Assembly: GCA_019120525.1 (NCBI GenBank) | Contig: DWUW01000058.1 | Location: 1 to 8,142 of the forward strand | DNA: 8,142 nt | Direction of reading: 5' to 3' | Source: Candidatus Eisenbergiella stercorigallinarum | Lineage (GTDB): Bacteria > Bacillota > Clostridia > Lachnospirales > Lachnospiraceae | Part shown: piece after piece, positions 1-4,991 of the stretch | Layout of the letters: each line of letters starts with the position of its first letter | How positions within the stretch are numbered: the first letter of the stretch is position 1 | The notes under the pieces: model-generated | The model's database searches: none | Seen by the model: the letters and a program-made list of their open reading frames with translations, nothing else | What the model was told of the DNA's origin: nothing | Made by a program: the position numbers and the translations under genes

Positions 1-570
1 GACATCCTCCGTTTCCACTTCCTGCTGCAAAGCCGCTTCAAACAGCGGCCTTCCATCCGTTTTCTCCTGAAAGACCAGCCGTCCGCCCTCCGTCCGGTAA
101 TCGATCTCTTCGTACGGTTCCCCGGACAGGGAAACGGATTCAAAAACGCCGATCAGCCGGTCTTCTCCGTCATACAGCCTGTGACGGTAAGCATTCTGCC
201 CTTCTTTCCCGTCGTAGGCCCACAGCAGGAACGTTTCCGCCGCTTTACCGTCCCCGGCCGGGATTCGGATCCGTTCCATGTGAAGATGCTCTCCTTCCGC
301 CAGCCATCCCCGGCCCGGCTCATAGCATCCCACCCGGTATCCGCCGCCGGGAAGCTTCCTTGTGGTATGAAGAAGGACCCGCCTGACGCCGTCCGCGAAC
401 GTGAGCGCGTCCTCCGCCAGGTTGCTGTAGATCTCATCCAGTTCAAACCGGCCCGCCCTGCCGTTCCAGAGCCCCATGAGATATTCCCGTCCCCGGCCTG
501 TGGGAAGGAAACGGATCTCATATCCCGGCGCGCCTGCCAGCGGACTTGCCCTTCTGTTTTCTTCTTCCAT
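1..570 (-). CDS. Unrecognised protein, N-terminal part (runs off window start)
   Basis: An open frame of 190 codons reads from ATG at 570-568 to the window edge without a stop, so the C-terminus is missing. The start is supported by a near-perfect ribosome binding site, AGGAGGT (complement of 577-583), six bases upstream of the ATG. The protein begins MEEENRRASPLAGAPGYEIR. It is soluble-looking, with no signal peptide or membrane segment, and rich in Gly, Arg and Glu. Visible local features are GREYLMGLWNGRAGRFELDE near residues 30-50 and a late stretch rich in alternating aromatic and charged residues. Several short beta-like segments (YRVGCYEPG, RHRLYDGEDRLIGVFES) suggest a beta-rich fold, but I do not recognise a family. 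A competing frame (153-578) has a worse start and an arginine/serine-rich product typical of a shifted reading. The gene is divergent from the XRE regulator at 863. Real gene likely; function unknown. Confidence 0.75.
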   Translation of the reverse strand, partial: MEEENRRASPLAGAPGYEIRFLPTGRGREYLMGLWNGRAGRFELDEIYSNLAEDALTFADGVRRVLLHTTRKLPGGGYRVGCYEPGRGWLAEGEHLHMERIRIPAGDGKAAETFLLWAYDGKEGQNAYRHRLYDGEDRLIGVFESVSLSGEPYEEIDYRTEGGRLVFQEKTDGRPLFEAALQQEVETEDV

Positions 571-740
571 TTTCTCACCTCCTGCTCCTTCAGTCAAAGA
601 GAGCGGGCCTTTTCCCAAAAGGTTGCAGGAAATAAAAAAATTTTTTATTCGTCTTAAAGTGCTGTTTCATACACCTTTGGACGGGTTATTTTCTATACAA
701 TAAAGCAATACGGAAACGGGCCTTTTCAGGAAAACGTCTC

Positions 741-748
741 CTGACGGC
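741..748. repeat. 8-bp direct repeat, left flank of the 69-bp element
   Basis: CTGACGGC here and at 818-825 abut the two ends of the inverted-repeat element with no extra bases. The match stops at exactly eight bases on both sides, as expected for a target-site duplication. Confidence 0.6.
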
Positions 749-817
749 GTAACAGTTCAGCCAGGTCTGCGCATTTACTGCGCAGACCGTACGAAAACGT
801 ATCGGCAGAACTGTTAT
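749..817. mobile_element. 69-bp miniature inverted-repeat element with three-way-junction fold
   Basis: The ends are 14-bp inverted repeats: GTAACAGTTCAGCC at 749-762 against ATAACAGTTCTGCC read inward from 817-804, 12 of 14 identical. Inside lie a perfect 10-bp hairpin (GGTCTGCGCA 764-773, loop TTTAC, TGCGCAGACC 779-788) and a second hairpin (GTACG 789-793, loop AAAA, CGTAT 798-802). Only A763 and C803 are unpaired at the junction. The eight bases before the element (741-748, CTGACGGC) are repeated exactly after it (818-825), which looks like a target-site duplication. There is no ORF, so if mobile it would need a transposase in trans. It lies 45 bp upstream of the XRE start and could also be transcribed as a structured leader. 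The structure is seen directly; mobility is inference. Confidence 0.55.
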
Positions 818-825
818 CTGACGGC
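818..825. repeat. 8-bp direct repeat, right flank of the 69-bp element
   Basis: Second copy of CTGACGGC, immediately after the right terminal inverted repeat ending at 817. Confidence 0.6.
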
Positions 826-862
826 CGCATCTGTCATAAGAACCACAGAAAGGATATTGCCC

Positions 863-1156
863 ATGATCTCGATTCTCGCCAAACGTCTTCAGGAGCTTCG
901 CCTGAAAAACAACCTGTCCCAGCTTCAGATGGCACAGCGCACCAATCTCAGCCCCAGCGTGATCTCCTCCTATGAAACCGGCGCGCGCACCCCGTCTCTG
1001 GAAAACCTGATCACCATAGCCACCACCTTCCGGGTATCCACAGACTACCTTCTGGGCCTGGAGCACTCCGGTGTCCTGGACACGGACGGCCTTTCCGAGG
1101 AAGAAGCCGAGGCGGTGCGCACGCTTCTGTTCGCGCTGAAAAAGAGGGGGATATAG
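863..1156 (+). CDS. XRE-family helix-turn-helix transcriptional regulator
   Basis: A 97-residue protein, almost entirely an HTH_3/Cro-CI-type DNA-binding domain (about residues 6-64). The core is clear: IxxRLQELR at the first helix, LSQLQMAQRTNLSPSVISSYE for the helix-turn-helix with the usual S-x-I-S-x-Y-E recognition helix, the G-x-R-x-P-S turn at 40-45, and the closing STDYLLGL at 59-66. A short acidic then basic tail (DGLSEEEAEAVRTLLFALKK) resembles the C-terminal helix of small SinR/Xre-like regulators and may mediate dimerisation. I chose ATG 863 because AAAGGA (849-854) is 8 bases upstream; an in-frame TTG at 857 lies too close to it. No sensor domain is present. The 69-bp structured element lies just upstream. 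The target is unknown; autoregulation is plausible but not shown. Confidence 0.9.
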   Translation: MISILAKRLQELRLKNNLSQLQMAQRTNLSPSVISSYETGARTPSLENLITIATTFRVSTDYLLGLEHSGVLDTDGLSEEEAEAVRTLLFALKKRGI

Positions 1157-1264
1157 GTTCCGGCGGATCCTTCCCCTTTCCCCCAGATTATATCTCAGAT
1201 TTTTTCAATCTCAACTGTCTGCGTTTTTTTCTTCACTTTTGGCATATTTTTTTCTTCTGAACCA

Positions 1265-1293
1265 TTGACGCACAAACCGTACGACGATAAGAT
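1265..1293 (+). promoter_or_regulatory. Probable sigma-A promoter of the secreted repeat protein
   Basis: TTGACG (1265-1270), a 17-bp spacer, then TAAGAT (1288-1293). The -35 matches 5 of 6 consensus bases and the -10 matches 4 of 6. Transcription would start near 1300, leaving a leader of about 100 nt before the ATG at 1403. Confidence 0.5.
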
Positions 1294-1309
1294 AAAAGAA
1301 AAAGAAGCC

Positions 1310-1383
1310 GGCAGGGATCACGGATCTCTGCCAAAGGACGGCGCCAGCCGCTCTTTCATGAATCAAGCGCCGCCTGTGGCGGC
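1310..1383 (+). other. Two hairpins in the leader of the secreted protein
   Basis: The first hairpin pairs 1310-1319 (GGCAGGGATC) with 1323-1332 (GATCTCTGCC) across a 3-nt loop, with one G-U. The second pairs GCCGCC (1369-1374) with GGCGGC (1378-1383) across TGT and ends six bases before the ribosome binding site. Neither is followed by a T-run on the plus strand. On the minus strand the first is followed by a T-rich stretch, so a weak minus-strand terminator is also possible. They may tune mRNA stability or translation. Confidence 0.4.
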
Positions 1384-1402
1384 AGAACAGGAGTGTTGCC
1401 AG

Positions 1403-2305
1403 ATGAAAACACGCAGATTGTTTGCAGCTGCCGCGGCTCTGGTCCTTGGACTTGGCTGCGGTATCACCGCTTCCGCTTCCGAACGGGTCGTTTCCTATGG
1501 TTTTGTATTCGATCCGCAGTTCTACGCGGAGACCAATCCGGATGTGGTCTCCTCCCTTGGCCTGGATATGGAGCTGGTGGAACTCGAGATGGAGGACGAC
1601 ACGCTGACACGGCATTATGTAGAATCCGGAATGGCGGAGGGAAGGGTTCCGTATTTCGACGCCGTTTATTATGCCGCCGCCAATCCGGATGTGGCCGCCG
1701 CGTATGGGACCGATCCCCAGGTACTGTACCGGCATTATGTGGAGCACGGGAGGGCGGAAGGCCGGCTTCCATATGATCCCAATATCGCCGCCCTTCCTGT
1801 TGCCGGATCCACGGTAAAACAGATCAGCGGCGGATACACCATCCGTCATCTCTCCATTGTCAACGACAGCTTCGGGAACGGCTGGCGCTACATTTATTAC
1901 AGGACGGATCCCAACGGCCAGTGGACCCAGATCTACGGCCCGGAAAACGGCGCTCCGCTGGGCGATTTTTCCAGCCCTGGTCCCGACGGGGCCATCCATA
2001 TCGGCTTCGATGTGTACGATATCTATGTGCCTTCCACCTATTTTGAGATCCGCTACGTGGATTCCGAAGGCGCGGAAGGCCGGTGGTATACCACCCGGCT
2101 GATCCCGAACCTGAACTACGATCCCTTCCGCAAGGCCATGTTCAGCGCCCTGAGCAATGACTGGTTCTGGGTGGAAACCGAAGGCGATGAGGTCGAGATC
2201 CGCATCCCTTATAATCCTGTCTCAACCACCATCGACTGGTATCTCGATAAGGTTCCCATCGCCCCGCAGAATGCCATGTACGCTCGGGCGAACCCGGCGG
2301 GCTGA
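1403..2305 (+). CDS. Secreted protein with two FDxxYY/NPDV repeat modules
   Basis: A 300-residue protein with a classic Sec signal peptide: MKTRR, a hydrophobic core at residues 7-20, and an Ala-rich end with likely cleavage after ITASA (residue 25). Two tandem modules follow: residues 36-84 (FDPQFYAETNPDVV...HYVESGMAEGRVPY) and 85-124 (FDAVYYAAANPDVAAAYG...HYVEHGRAEGRLPY). This FD-x-x-YY...NPDV...HY-x-x-x-G-x-x-EGR pattern is a short repeat common in secreted or surface proteins of Clostridia and some other bacteria; its exact role is not established. Residues 140-235 form a beta-rich region (SGGYTIRHLSIVNDSFGNGWRY...) that I do not recognise. No sortase motif, lipobox or membrane anchor is seen, so the product is probably released. 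ATG 1403 is chosen because AGGAG (1389-1393) lies 9 bases upstream and the signal peptide starts there; an upstream in-frame ATG at 1265 would bury the signal. It ends before a strong terminator. Confidence 0.85.
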   Translation: MKTRRLFAAAAALVLGLGCGITASASERVVSYGFVFDPQFYAETNPDVVSSLGLDMELVELEMEDDTLTRHYVESGMAEGRVPYFDAVYYAAANPDVAAAYGTDPQVLYRHYVEHGRAEGRLPYDPNIAALPVAGSTVKQISGGYTIRHLSIVNDSFGNGWRYIYYRTDPNGQWTQIYGPENGAPLGDFSSPGPDGAIHIGFDVYDIYVPSTYFEIRYVDSEGAEGRWYTTRLIPNLNYDPFRKAMFSALSNDWFWVETEGDEVEIRIPYNPVSTTIDWYLDKVPIAPQNAMYARANPAG

Positions 2306-2372
2306 CAGGGCCGGAGGTTTGGGCTCTGAATAGAGATCCTGAAAATCGATTGCATGGAATAGAATAGAGAGG

Positions 2373-2419
2373 AAAACGCCTGTTTCCTTATTCAGTTCAG
2401 AGGGAAACAGGCGTTTTTT
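2373..2419 (+). terminator. Strong intrinsic terminator, probably bidirectional
   Basis: A 15-bp perfect stem pairs 2373-2387 with 2403-2417 and is followed by TTTTTT (2414-2419). It lies between the convergent genes ending at 2305 (plus) and 2443 (minus). On the minus strand the stem ends in TTTT, so it can serve both. Confidence 0.92.
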
Positions 2420-2442
2420 CTGTTTGGAAATGGGGGGGATTT

Positions 2443-3447
2443 TTAACGGACCACCTTTTCCATGGGATTCAGCTCCGTTCGCGGTGTGATATGTTCTTCC
2501 TTTTGATAAATCTCATAAAAATAATCGGTATACTGATTCGCCGTATCGGCTTTCATGCCTCCCGCCTCTGCCAGGCCCGATCTTACCAGATTCAGGAAAA
2601 TCCCGGTTCCGGCCTCCCGAAGCTTCCGATGTTCGGATGCGGCGATCTCACACTGGTAAAAGCCCGACCAGCTCACAACAATATCCGCGGCAAAAATGGC
2701 ATATTCCACCGCTTCCCTGTCGCTCTCGTCCTTGATCCGTCCCAGGCCCATATGATAATAAGGATACCTTCCCTGGAATCCGCTGTTCAGTTTCTTTTCA
2801 TAGGTTTCCAGGACAAATTCTTCCAGATAGCCTTCCAGCGGAGATCTGACCGTATATCTGTTCACCGTATTCAACACTGTTTTTTTCAGTCTGGTCAGCA
2901 CCTTATTTTCTTCTATGACCGGCATCAGCTTTTTCATTCCTTCCTGGACTTTGGGAACGGCATCCTTCTGCCAGTCCTTAATCTCCGGAGCGCCTTTCCC
3001 GGTTATCCCCTGCAGCAGCATGAAAGCGCAGTTTTCCTGGATGGATTTTTCAAAATTATAGGATTCCAGGAAAAATTTTACAAGAACCGTAGAGAGGGTT
3101 CCGCACACAGTCTTCGCCGTCTGGTAACCTTTTGTATCCTCAATCGACCGGTATCTCTTCTTATAAAATTCTTCCATGGGCTTCATCAGCCTCTGCGTTT
3201 CATAGGCTTCTTTCCCCATCCATTGTCTGCTCTCGTCGTTCACCGTATAGCGGCCATAAGGATATTTTTTATCTTTCTTCTGGGAATCCGGCGCCTGTGA
3301 ACCTGGTTTTTCCTTATCCTTCCAGGGCTTCTCCCCCTTTTCCGGGACTGCATGGATATCCAGGCCGTCGCTGATCAGCTTCTGGTGCCGTTCTACCAAC
3401 TGATTCAGCTTGTCCACTCCTACCGGCTTTATGACCTCGATCAGCAC
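2443..3447 (-). CDS. C-terminal part of a frameshifted coiled-coil protein (unknown)
   Basis: The frame can be opened by GTG at 3447, giving 334 residues, but I doubt that start. There is no ribosome binding site, and the same frame stays open and clearly protein-like upstream to 3666. There it encodes a Gly/Ser/Glu/Lys-rich linker followed by an amphipathic segment, NLTREEYLEKYREQIIQ, leading straight into VLIEVIKPVG. No ATG, GTG or TTG occurs in this frame between 3666 and 3447, so the domain is probably reached by a -1 frameshift from the ORF at 4004-3492. The visible part has a charged linker (KGEKPWKDKEKPG...KKDKKYPYG, about residues 37-66) and a helical, charged domain with no Cys clusters or membrane segments. 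I recognise no family. It ends at TAA 2443, facing the terminator at 2373-2419. Confidence 0.7.
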   Translation of the reverse strand: MLIEVIKPVGVDKLNQLVERHQKLISDGLDIHAVPEKGEKPWKDKEKPGSQAPDSQKKDKKYPYGRYTVNDESRQWMGKEAYETQRLMKPMEEFYKKRYRSIEDTKGYQTAKTVCGTLSTVLVKFFLESYNFEKSIQENCAFMLLQGITGKGAPEIKDWQKDAVPKVQEGMKKLMPVIEENKVLTRLKKTVLNTVNRYTVRSPLEGYLEEFVLETYEKKLNSGFQGRYPYYHMGLGRIKDESDREAVEYAIFAADIVVSWSGFYQCEIAASEHRKLREAGTGIFLNLVRSGLAEAGGMKADTANQYTDYFYEIYQKEEHITPRTELNPMEKVVR

Positions 3448-3491
3448 CTGAATGATCTGTTCCCTGTACTTTTCCAGGTATTCCTCCCGGG

Positions 3492-4004
3492 TCAGATTTT
3501 CTCCGGCCTCCGCTGAAGCGCCGCCGGAGGAAGCGCCTTCCGCAGCGCCTCTCTTCCTTCCGGAACCTTCTTCCTTTCCGGAACCTTCCTTTCCTTCTCT
3601 TTCTTTCCCGTTTTCTTCCTTCCCACTCTTCTCCCCATTCTGAGAAGCATTTCCTTCAGCACCCGTTCAAGATCCCGGGAATTCTCTTCCAGCTCCCGTT
3701 CTTTCCACGCCCCGGACTGTGCCCGTTTCTCCTCCAGTTCTTCTTCAATGATCCGCATCCGTTCCATGGAAGCCAGTTCGATCTTCTGGGCTTCCTCTTC
3801 ATACAGGGGAACCTCTTCCGCCTGGATCTTTGCGATCTCCCTTTCTATTCCGGCGATCCTTTTCCGGACTCCGGACAGCTCCGCGTCTTTTTCCTTCCAC
3901 TCCTTCTGCGTTTCCTCCAGCTTATCGAGTGAACCGCAGTATTTCTGATAATCCCTCTGATAATTCTCAAACGTTTTTTCCACTGTGTCTGCCTTCCAGC
4001 TCAT
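3492..4004 (-). CDS. N-terminal coiled-coil part of the same (frameshifted) protein
   Basis: A 170-codon ORF from ATG 4004, with GAGGG seven bases upstream. A longer start at 4058 has its purine run directly against the ATG and is less likely. Residues 1-122 are long charged helix with heptad-like spacing (LDKLEETQKEWKEKDAEL, RKRIAGIEREIAKIQAEE, MRIIEEELEEKRAQ, RELEENSRDLERVLKEMLL), a typical coiled coil. After about residue 123 this frame turns into a run of Arg, Lys and Pro (GRRVGRKKTGKKEKERK), while the overlapping -1 frame reads as a natural linker and continues into a 334-residue domain. The simplest reading is one protein of about 520 residues with a -1 frameshift near 3633-3638. A sequencing error, an inactivating mutation and programmed frameshifting are all possible. 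The coiled coil suggests an oligomer or scaffold; no function is recognised. Confidence 0.75.
   Translation of the reverse strand: MSWKADTVEKTFENYQRDYQKYCGSLDKLEETQKEWKEKDAELSGVRKRIAGIEREIAKIQAEEVPLYEEEAQKIELASMERMRIIEEELEEKRAQSGAWKERELEENSRDLERVLKEMLLRMGRRVGRKKTGKKEKERKVPERKKVPEGREALRKALPPAALQRRPEKI
3558..3588. repeat. 18-bp period direct repeat inside the linker
   Basis: TTCCGGAACCTTC occurs at 3558-3570 and 3576-3588, a period of 18 bp. On the minus strand it encodes two copies of a six-residue unit, EGSGKE-like. It sits in a strongly polypyrimidine (plus-strand) tract. Confidence 0.75.
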
Positions 4005-4090
4005 CTCTCGTCCCTCTTTTCTGAAAACCTTGTTTTTTGTTATAAGCTGTCCTGTCATCTCCCCGCAGGGCAGACAGTTTTCGACTTATT

Positions 4091-4119
4091 ATTATATCCG
4101 AAACCTAATCGCTTTTCAA
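4091..4119 (-). promoter_or_regulatory. Consensus sigma-A promoter for the coiled-coil gene
   Basis: On the minus strand, TTGAAA (complement of 4114-4119), a 17-bp spacer and TATAAT (complement of 4091-4096). Transcription would start near 4084, about 80 nt before ATG 4004. The leader contains a possible hairpin pairing CTGTC...CCC with GGG...GACAG around 4046-4071. Confidence 0.85.
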
Positions 4120-4139
4120 CTAAAAGTGCGCTTTTCAAC
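4110..4139. promoter_or_regulatory. Repeated 11-bp box at and above the -35 (candidate operator)
   Basis: CGCTTTTCAAC (plus strand) occurs at 4110-4120 and 4129-4139, 19 bp apart, close to two helical turns. The first copy contains the -35 hexamer of the minus-strand promoter. Between them AAAAG (4122-4126) and CTTTT (4131-4135) form a small dyad. This arrangement fits a regulator binding the same face of the helix. Confidence 0.5.
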
Positions 4140-4163
4140 ACTATACGACGTTTTTTTCATCAT

Positions 4164-4215
4164 AAAAAAAGCGCCCCTGTGAAGCAGCTTTCCCGCTGTC
4201 CCTTCACAGAGGCGC
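4164..4215 (-). terminator. Intrinsic terminator of the DUF4250-ferredoxin unit
   Basis: On the minus strand a 14-bp stem (4202-4215 with 4171-4184, one G-U) plus an inner 4-bp stem (4195-4198 with 4185-4188) is followed by seven T (complement of 4164-4170). It ends the ferredoxin transcript 17 bases after its stop codon and insulates the next promoter at 4091-4119. Confidence 0.92.
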
Positions 4216-4231
4216 ATTTCCCCTCATCCCT

Positions 4232-4558
4232 TCATCCGCCTTCGCCTATATCCTTCTCTCCCGGGGGAACGAACTCCACCCGGATCCGGCAGCTTCTCTC
4301 CACCCGGTGTACGCAGGCCAGGCGGACGCCCTCCTCAAGATCCCGGGCGGTAAGGGCGTTTTTGTCCGACGGGGCGGGGCGCGGGGCGTCCCCGTCCACA
4401 AACCGGATCCGGCAGCGTCCGCAGCCGCCTTTTCCGTTGCAGCAGACGAGGGGATATCCGTTTCCCTTCAACAGCTGCAGGAAAAGCGCCCCGGAAGGGG
4501 CCTGGATCCTCTTTTCCTCCTTCCCGCCGCCCCGGACGGTCACTTCGTATTCAGACAA
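4232..4558 (-). CDS. Small [2Fe-2S] ferredoxin-type protein
   Basis: A 108-residue protein with a plant-type 2Fe-2S ferredoxin fold signature: C40-x5-C46-x2-C49 (CNGKGGCGRC) and the distant fourth ligand C82 in RLAC. Two further Cys, C39 and C90, are not part of the usual motif. The opening beta strand (YEVTVRGG) and the GNGYPLVCCNGKGGCGRC loop resemble the N-terminal ferredoxin domain of corrinoid-activating (RACo/DUF4445) proteins, but here it stands alone. It would carry single electrons to an unknown partner in the cytoplasm. I prefer the TTG start at 4558, because AAGGAG (complement of 4569-4574) lies 10 bases upstream. An ATG at 4579 adds seven residues but has no binding site. Either start overlaps the end of the DUF4250 gene, so translation is probably coupled. 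The terminator follows at 4215. Confidence 0.85.
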   Translation of the reverse strand: MSEYEVTVRGGGKEEKRIQAPSGALFLQLLKGNGYPLVCCNGKGGCGRCRIRFVDGDAPRPAPSDKNALTARDLEEGVRLACVHRVERSCRIRVEFVPPGEKDIGEGG

Positions 4559-4724
4559 ACTGGTTTCTCTCCTTATCATAGGTATAGTCGATCTGCTTCA
4601 TCCGGTTCAGGATATCCTCCCTGTCCAGTTCCAGATCCTCACAGAGTTCATCCAGGCTTCCATAAAAATCTCTCAGCTTCAGGTTCAGGAAGCTAAGCAG
4701 CATCACCGGGTCCTTCGGTATCAT
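4551..4724 (-). CDS. DUF4250 domain-containing small protein
   Basis: A 57-residue protein, MIPKDPVMLLSFLNLKLRDF then YGSLDELCEDL...DREDILNRMKQIDYTYDKERNQFV. The opening (I/L)PKDPVMLLS, the LRD(F/Y)Y-x-SLD-x-LC centre and the closing Y-x-YD-x-ERNQFV match the DUF4250 family, a full-length single-domain family found in Clostridia. Its function is unknown; the middle could form a compact helical, HTH-like fold. ATG 4724 is chosen because AAGGAG lies seven bases upstream; a longer in-frame start at 4868 would run through a GC-rich hairpin and the promoter region. It is the first gene of a two-gene unit, overlapping the ferredoxin start. Confidence 0.88.
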   Translation of the reverse strand: MIPKDPVMLLSFLNLKLRDFYGSLDELCEDLELDREDILNRMKQIDYTYDKERNQFV

Positions 4725-4786
4725 CTTCTGTCTCCTTTCCGCCTCCGTCAGAGGCCCGTTTTGATCCGCGCACGGAGCCTTCCCGC

Positions 4787-4820
4787 GGCGCGGCGGCACG
4801 TTTCCCCACGCCGCCGCGCC
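4787..4820 (-). other. GC-rich hairpin in the leader of the DUF4250 unit
   Basis: GGCGCGGCGGC (4787-4797) and GCCGCCGCGCC (4810-4820) are perfect 11-bp inverted repeats across a 12-nt loop. It lies about 20-55 nt after the predicted transcription start and is not followed by T, so it is a stable leader stem rather than a terminator. Confidence 0.6.
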
Positions 4821-4841
4821 CTTATGGCCGGTCCGCATTTC

Positions 4842-4858
4842 CCTTCTATTATAGAAGG
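4842..4858. promoter_or_regulatory. 17-bp perfect palindrome over the -10 box (candidate operator)
   Basis: CCTTCTATTATAGAAGG is a perfect dyad centred on T4850. It completely covers the minus-strand TATAAT (4848-4853), so a dimeric repressor bound here would block the DUF4250 promoter. Confidence 0.5.
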
Positions 4859-4876
4859 TTTTCCCCATCCCCGCAA
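4848..4876 (-). promoter_or_regulatory. Sigma-A promoter of the DUF4250-ferredoxin unit
   Basis: On the minus strand, TTGCGG (complement of 4871-4876), a 17-bp spacer and a perfect TATAAT (complement of 4848-4853). Transcription would start near 4841. Confidence 0.8.
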
Positions 4877-4883
4877 CAGGGCT

Positions 4884-4926
4884 GGAAACAGCGGCCGAAG
4901 CCGCGCTTCGTTTCCGTTCAGAACGG
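4884..4926. promoter_or_regulatory. Nested dyads between the divergent promoters
   Basis: GGAAAC (4884-4889) pairs with GTTTCC (4910-4915) and encloses GCGGC-CGAA-GCCGC (4891-4904). Next to it CCGTT-CAG-AACGG spans 4914-4926, ending 10 bp before the oadB -35. These are possible regulator sites serving both promoters. Confidence 0.35.
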
Positions 4927-4935
4927 GGAAAATGC

Positions 4936-4965
4936 TTGACATTTCTTCCCTCCGGATGCTATTCT
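4936..4965 (+). promoter_or_regulatory. Sigma-A promoter of oadB
   Basis: A perfect TTGACA (4936-4941), an 18-bp spacer and TATTCT (4960-4965, 4 of 6). The start would lie near 4972, giving a leader of about 330 nt before oadB. Confidence 0.75.
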
Positions 4966-4991
4966 GTTATCAGTTGAAAGGGAGTAGTATC

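Larger units (their letters stand above)
571..862. other. AT-rich divergent intergenic region
   Basis: This 292-bp gap separates the minus-strand gene at 570 from the plus-strand XRE gene at 863. At 631-649 there is a 19-bp A/T palindrome (AATAAAAAA, A, TTTTTTATT), an A-tract/T-tract likely to bend DNA. At 694-701 a TATACAAT sequence resembles a -10 box, but I find no convincing -35 at the right distance on either strand. At 727-743 there is a weak 5-bp hairpin (CAGGA/TCCTG). Bases 741-825 hold the structured element and its flanking repeats, listed separately. No gene is visible here. Confidence 0.6.

Noticed and set aside
153..578. Minus-strand 141-codon ORF overlapping the first gene
   Set aside because: The overlapping frame from ATG 570 has the better-spaced binding site, is open to the window edge and has more natural composition.
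857..862. TTG start two codons before the XRE ATG
   Set aside because: Spacing of only two bases from the AAAGGA binding site; ATG 863 has ideal spacing.
1211..1321. Minus-strand 36-codon ORF from GTG with a Phe-rich hydrophobic start and basic tail, like a small membrane protein
   Set aside because: There is no ribosome binding site. The Phe and Lys runs follow from T-rich and A-rich DNA, and it overlaps the promoter of the plus-strand gene.
1265..1402. Longer start for the secreted protein (46 extra residues)
   Set aside because: It would bury a clear signal peptide inside the protein and has no binding site; the region looks like promoter and leader.
2491..3300. 269-codon plus-strand ORF opposite the coiled-coil protein
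   Set aside because: Its composition is Phe, Ile and His rich from reverse-complement bias; it has no start signal, and the minus frame is coherent.
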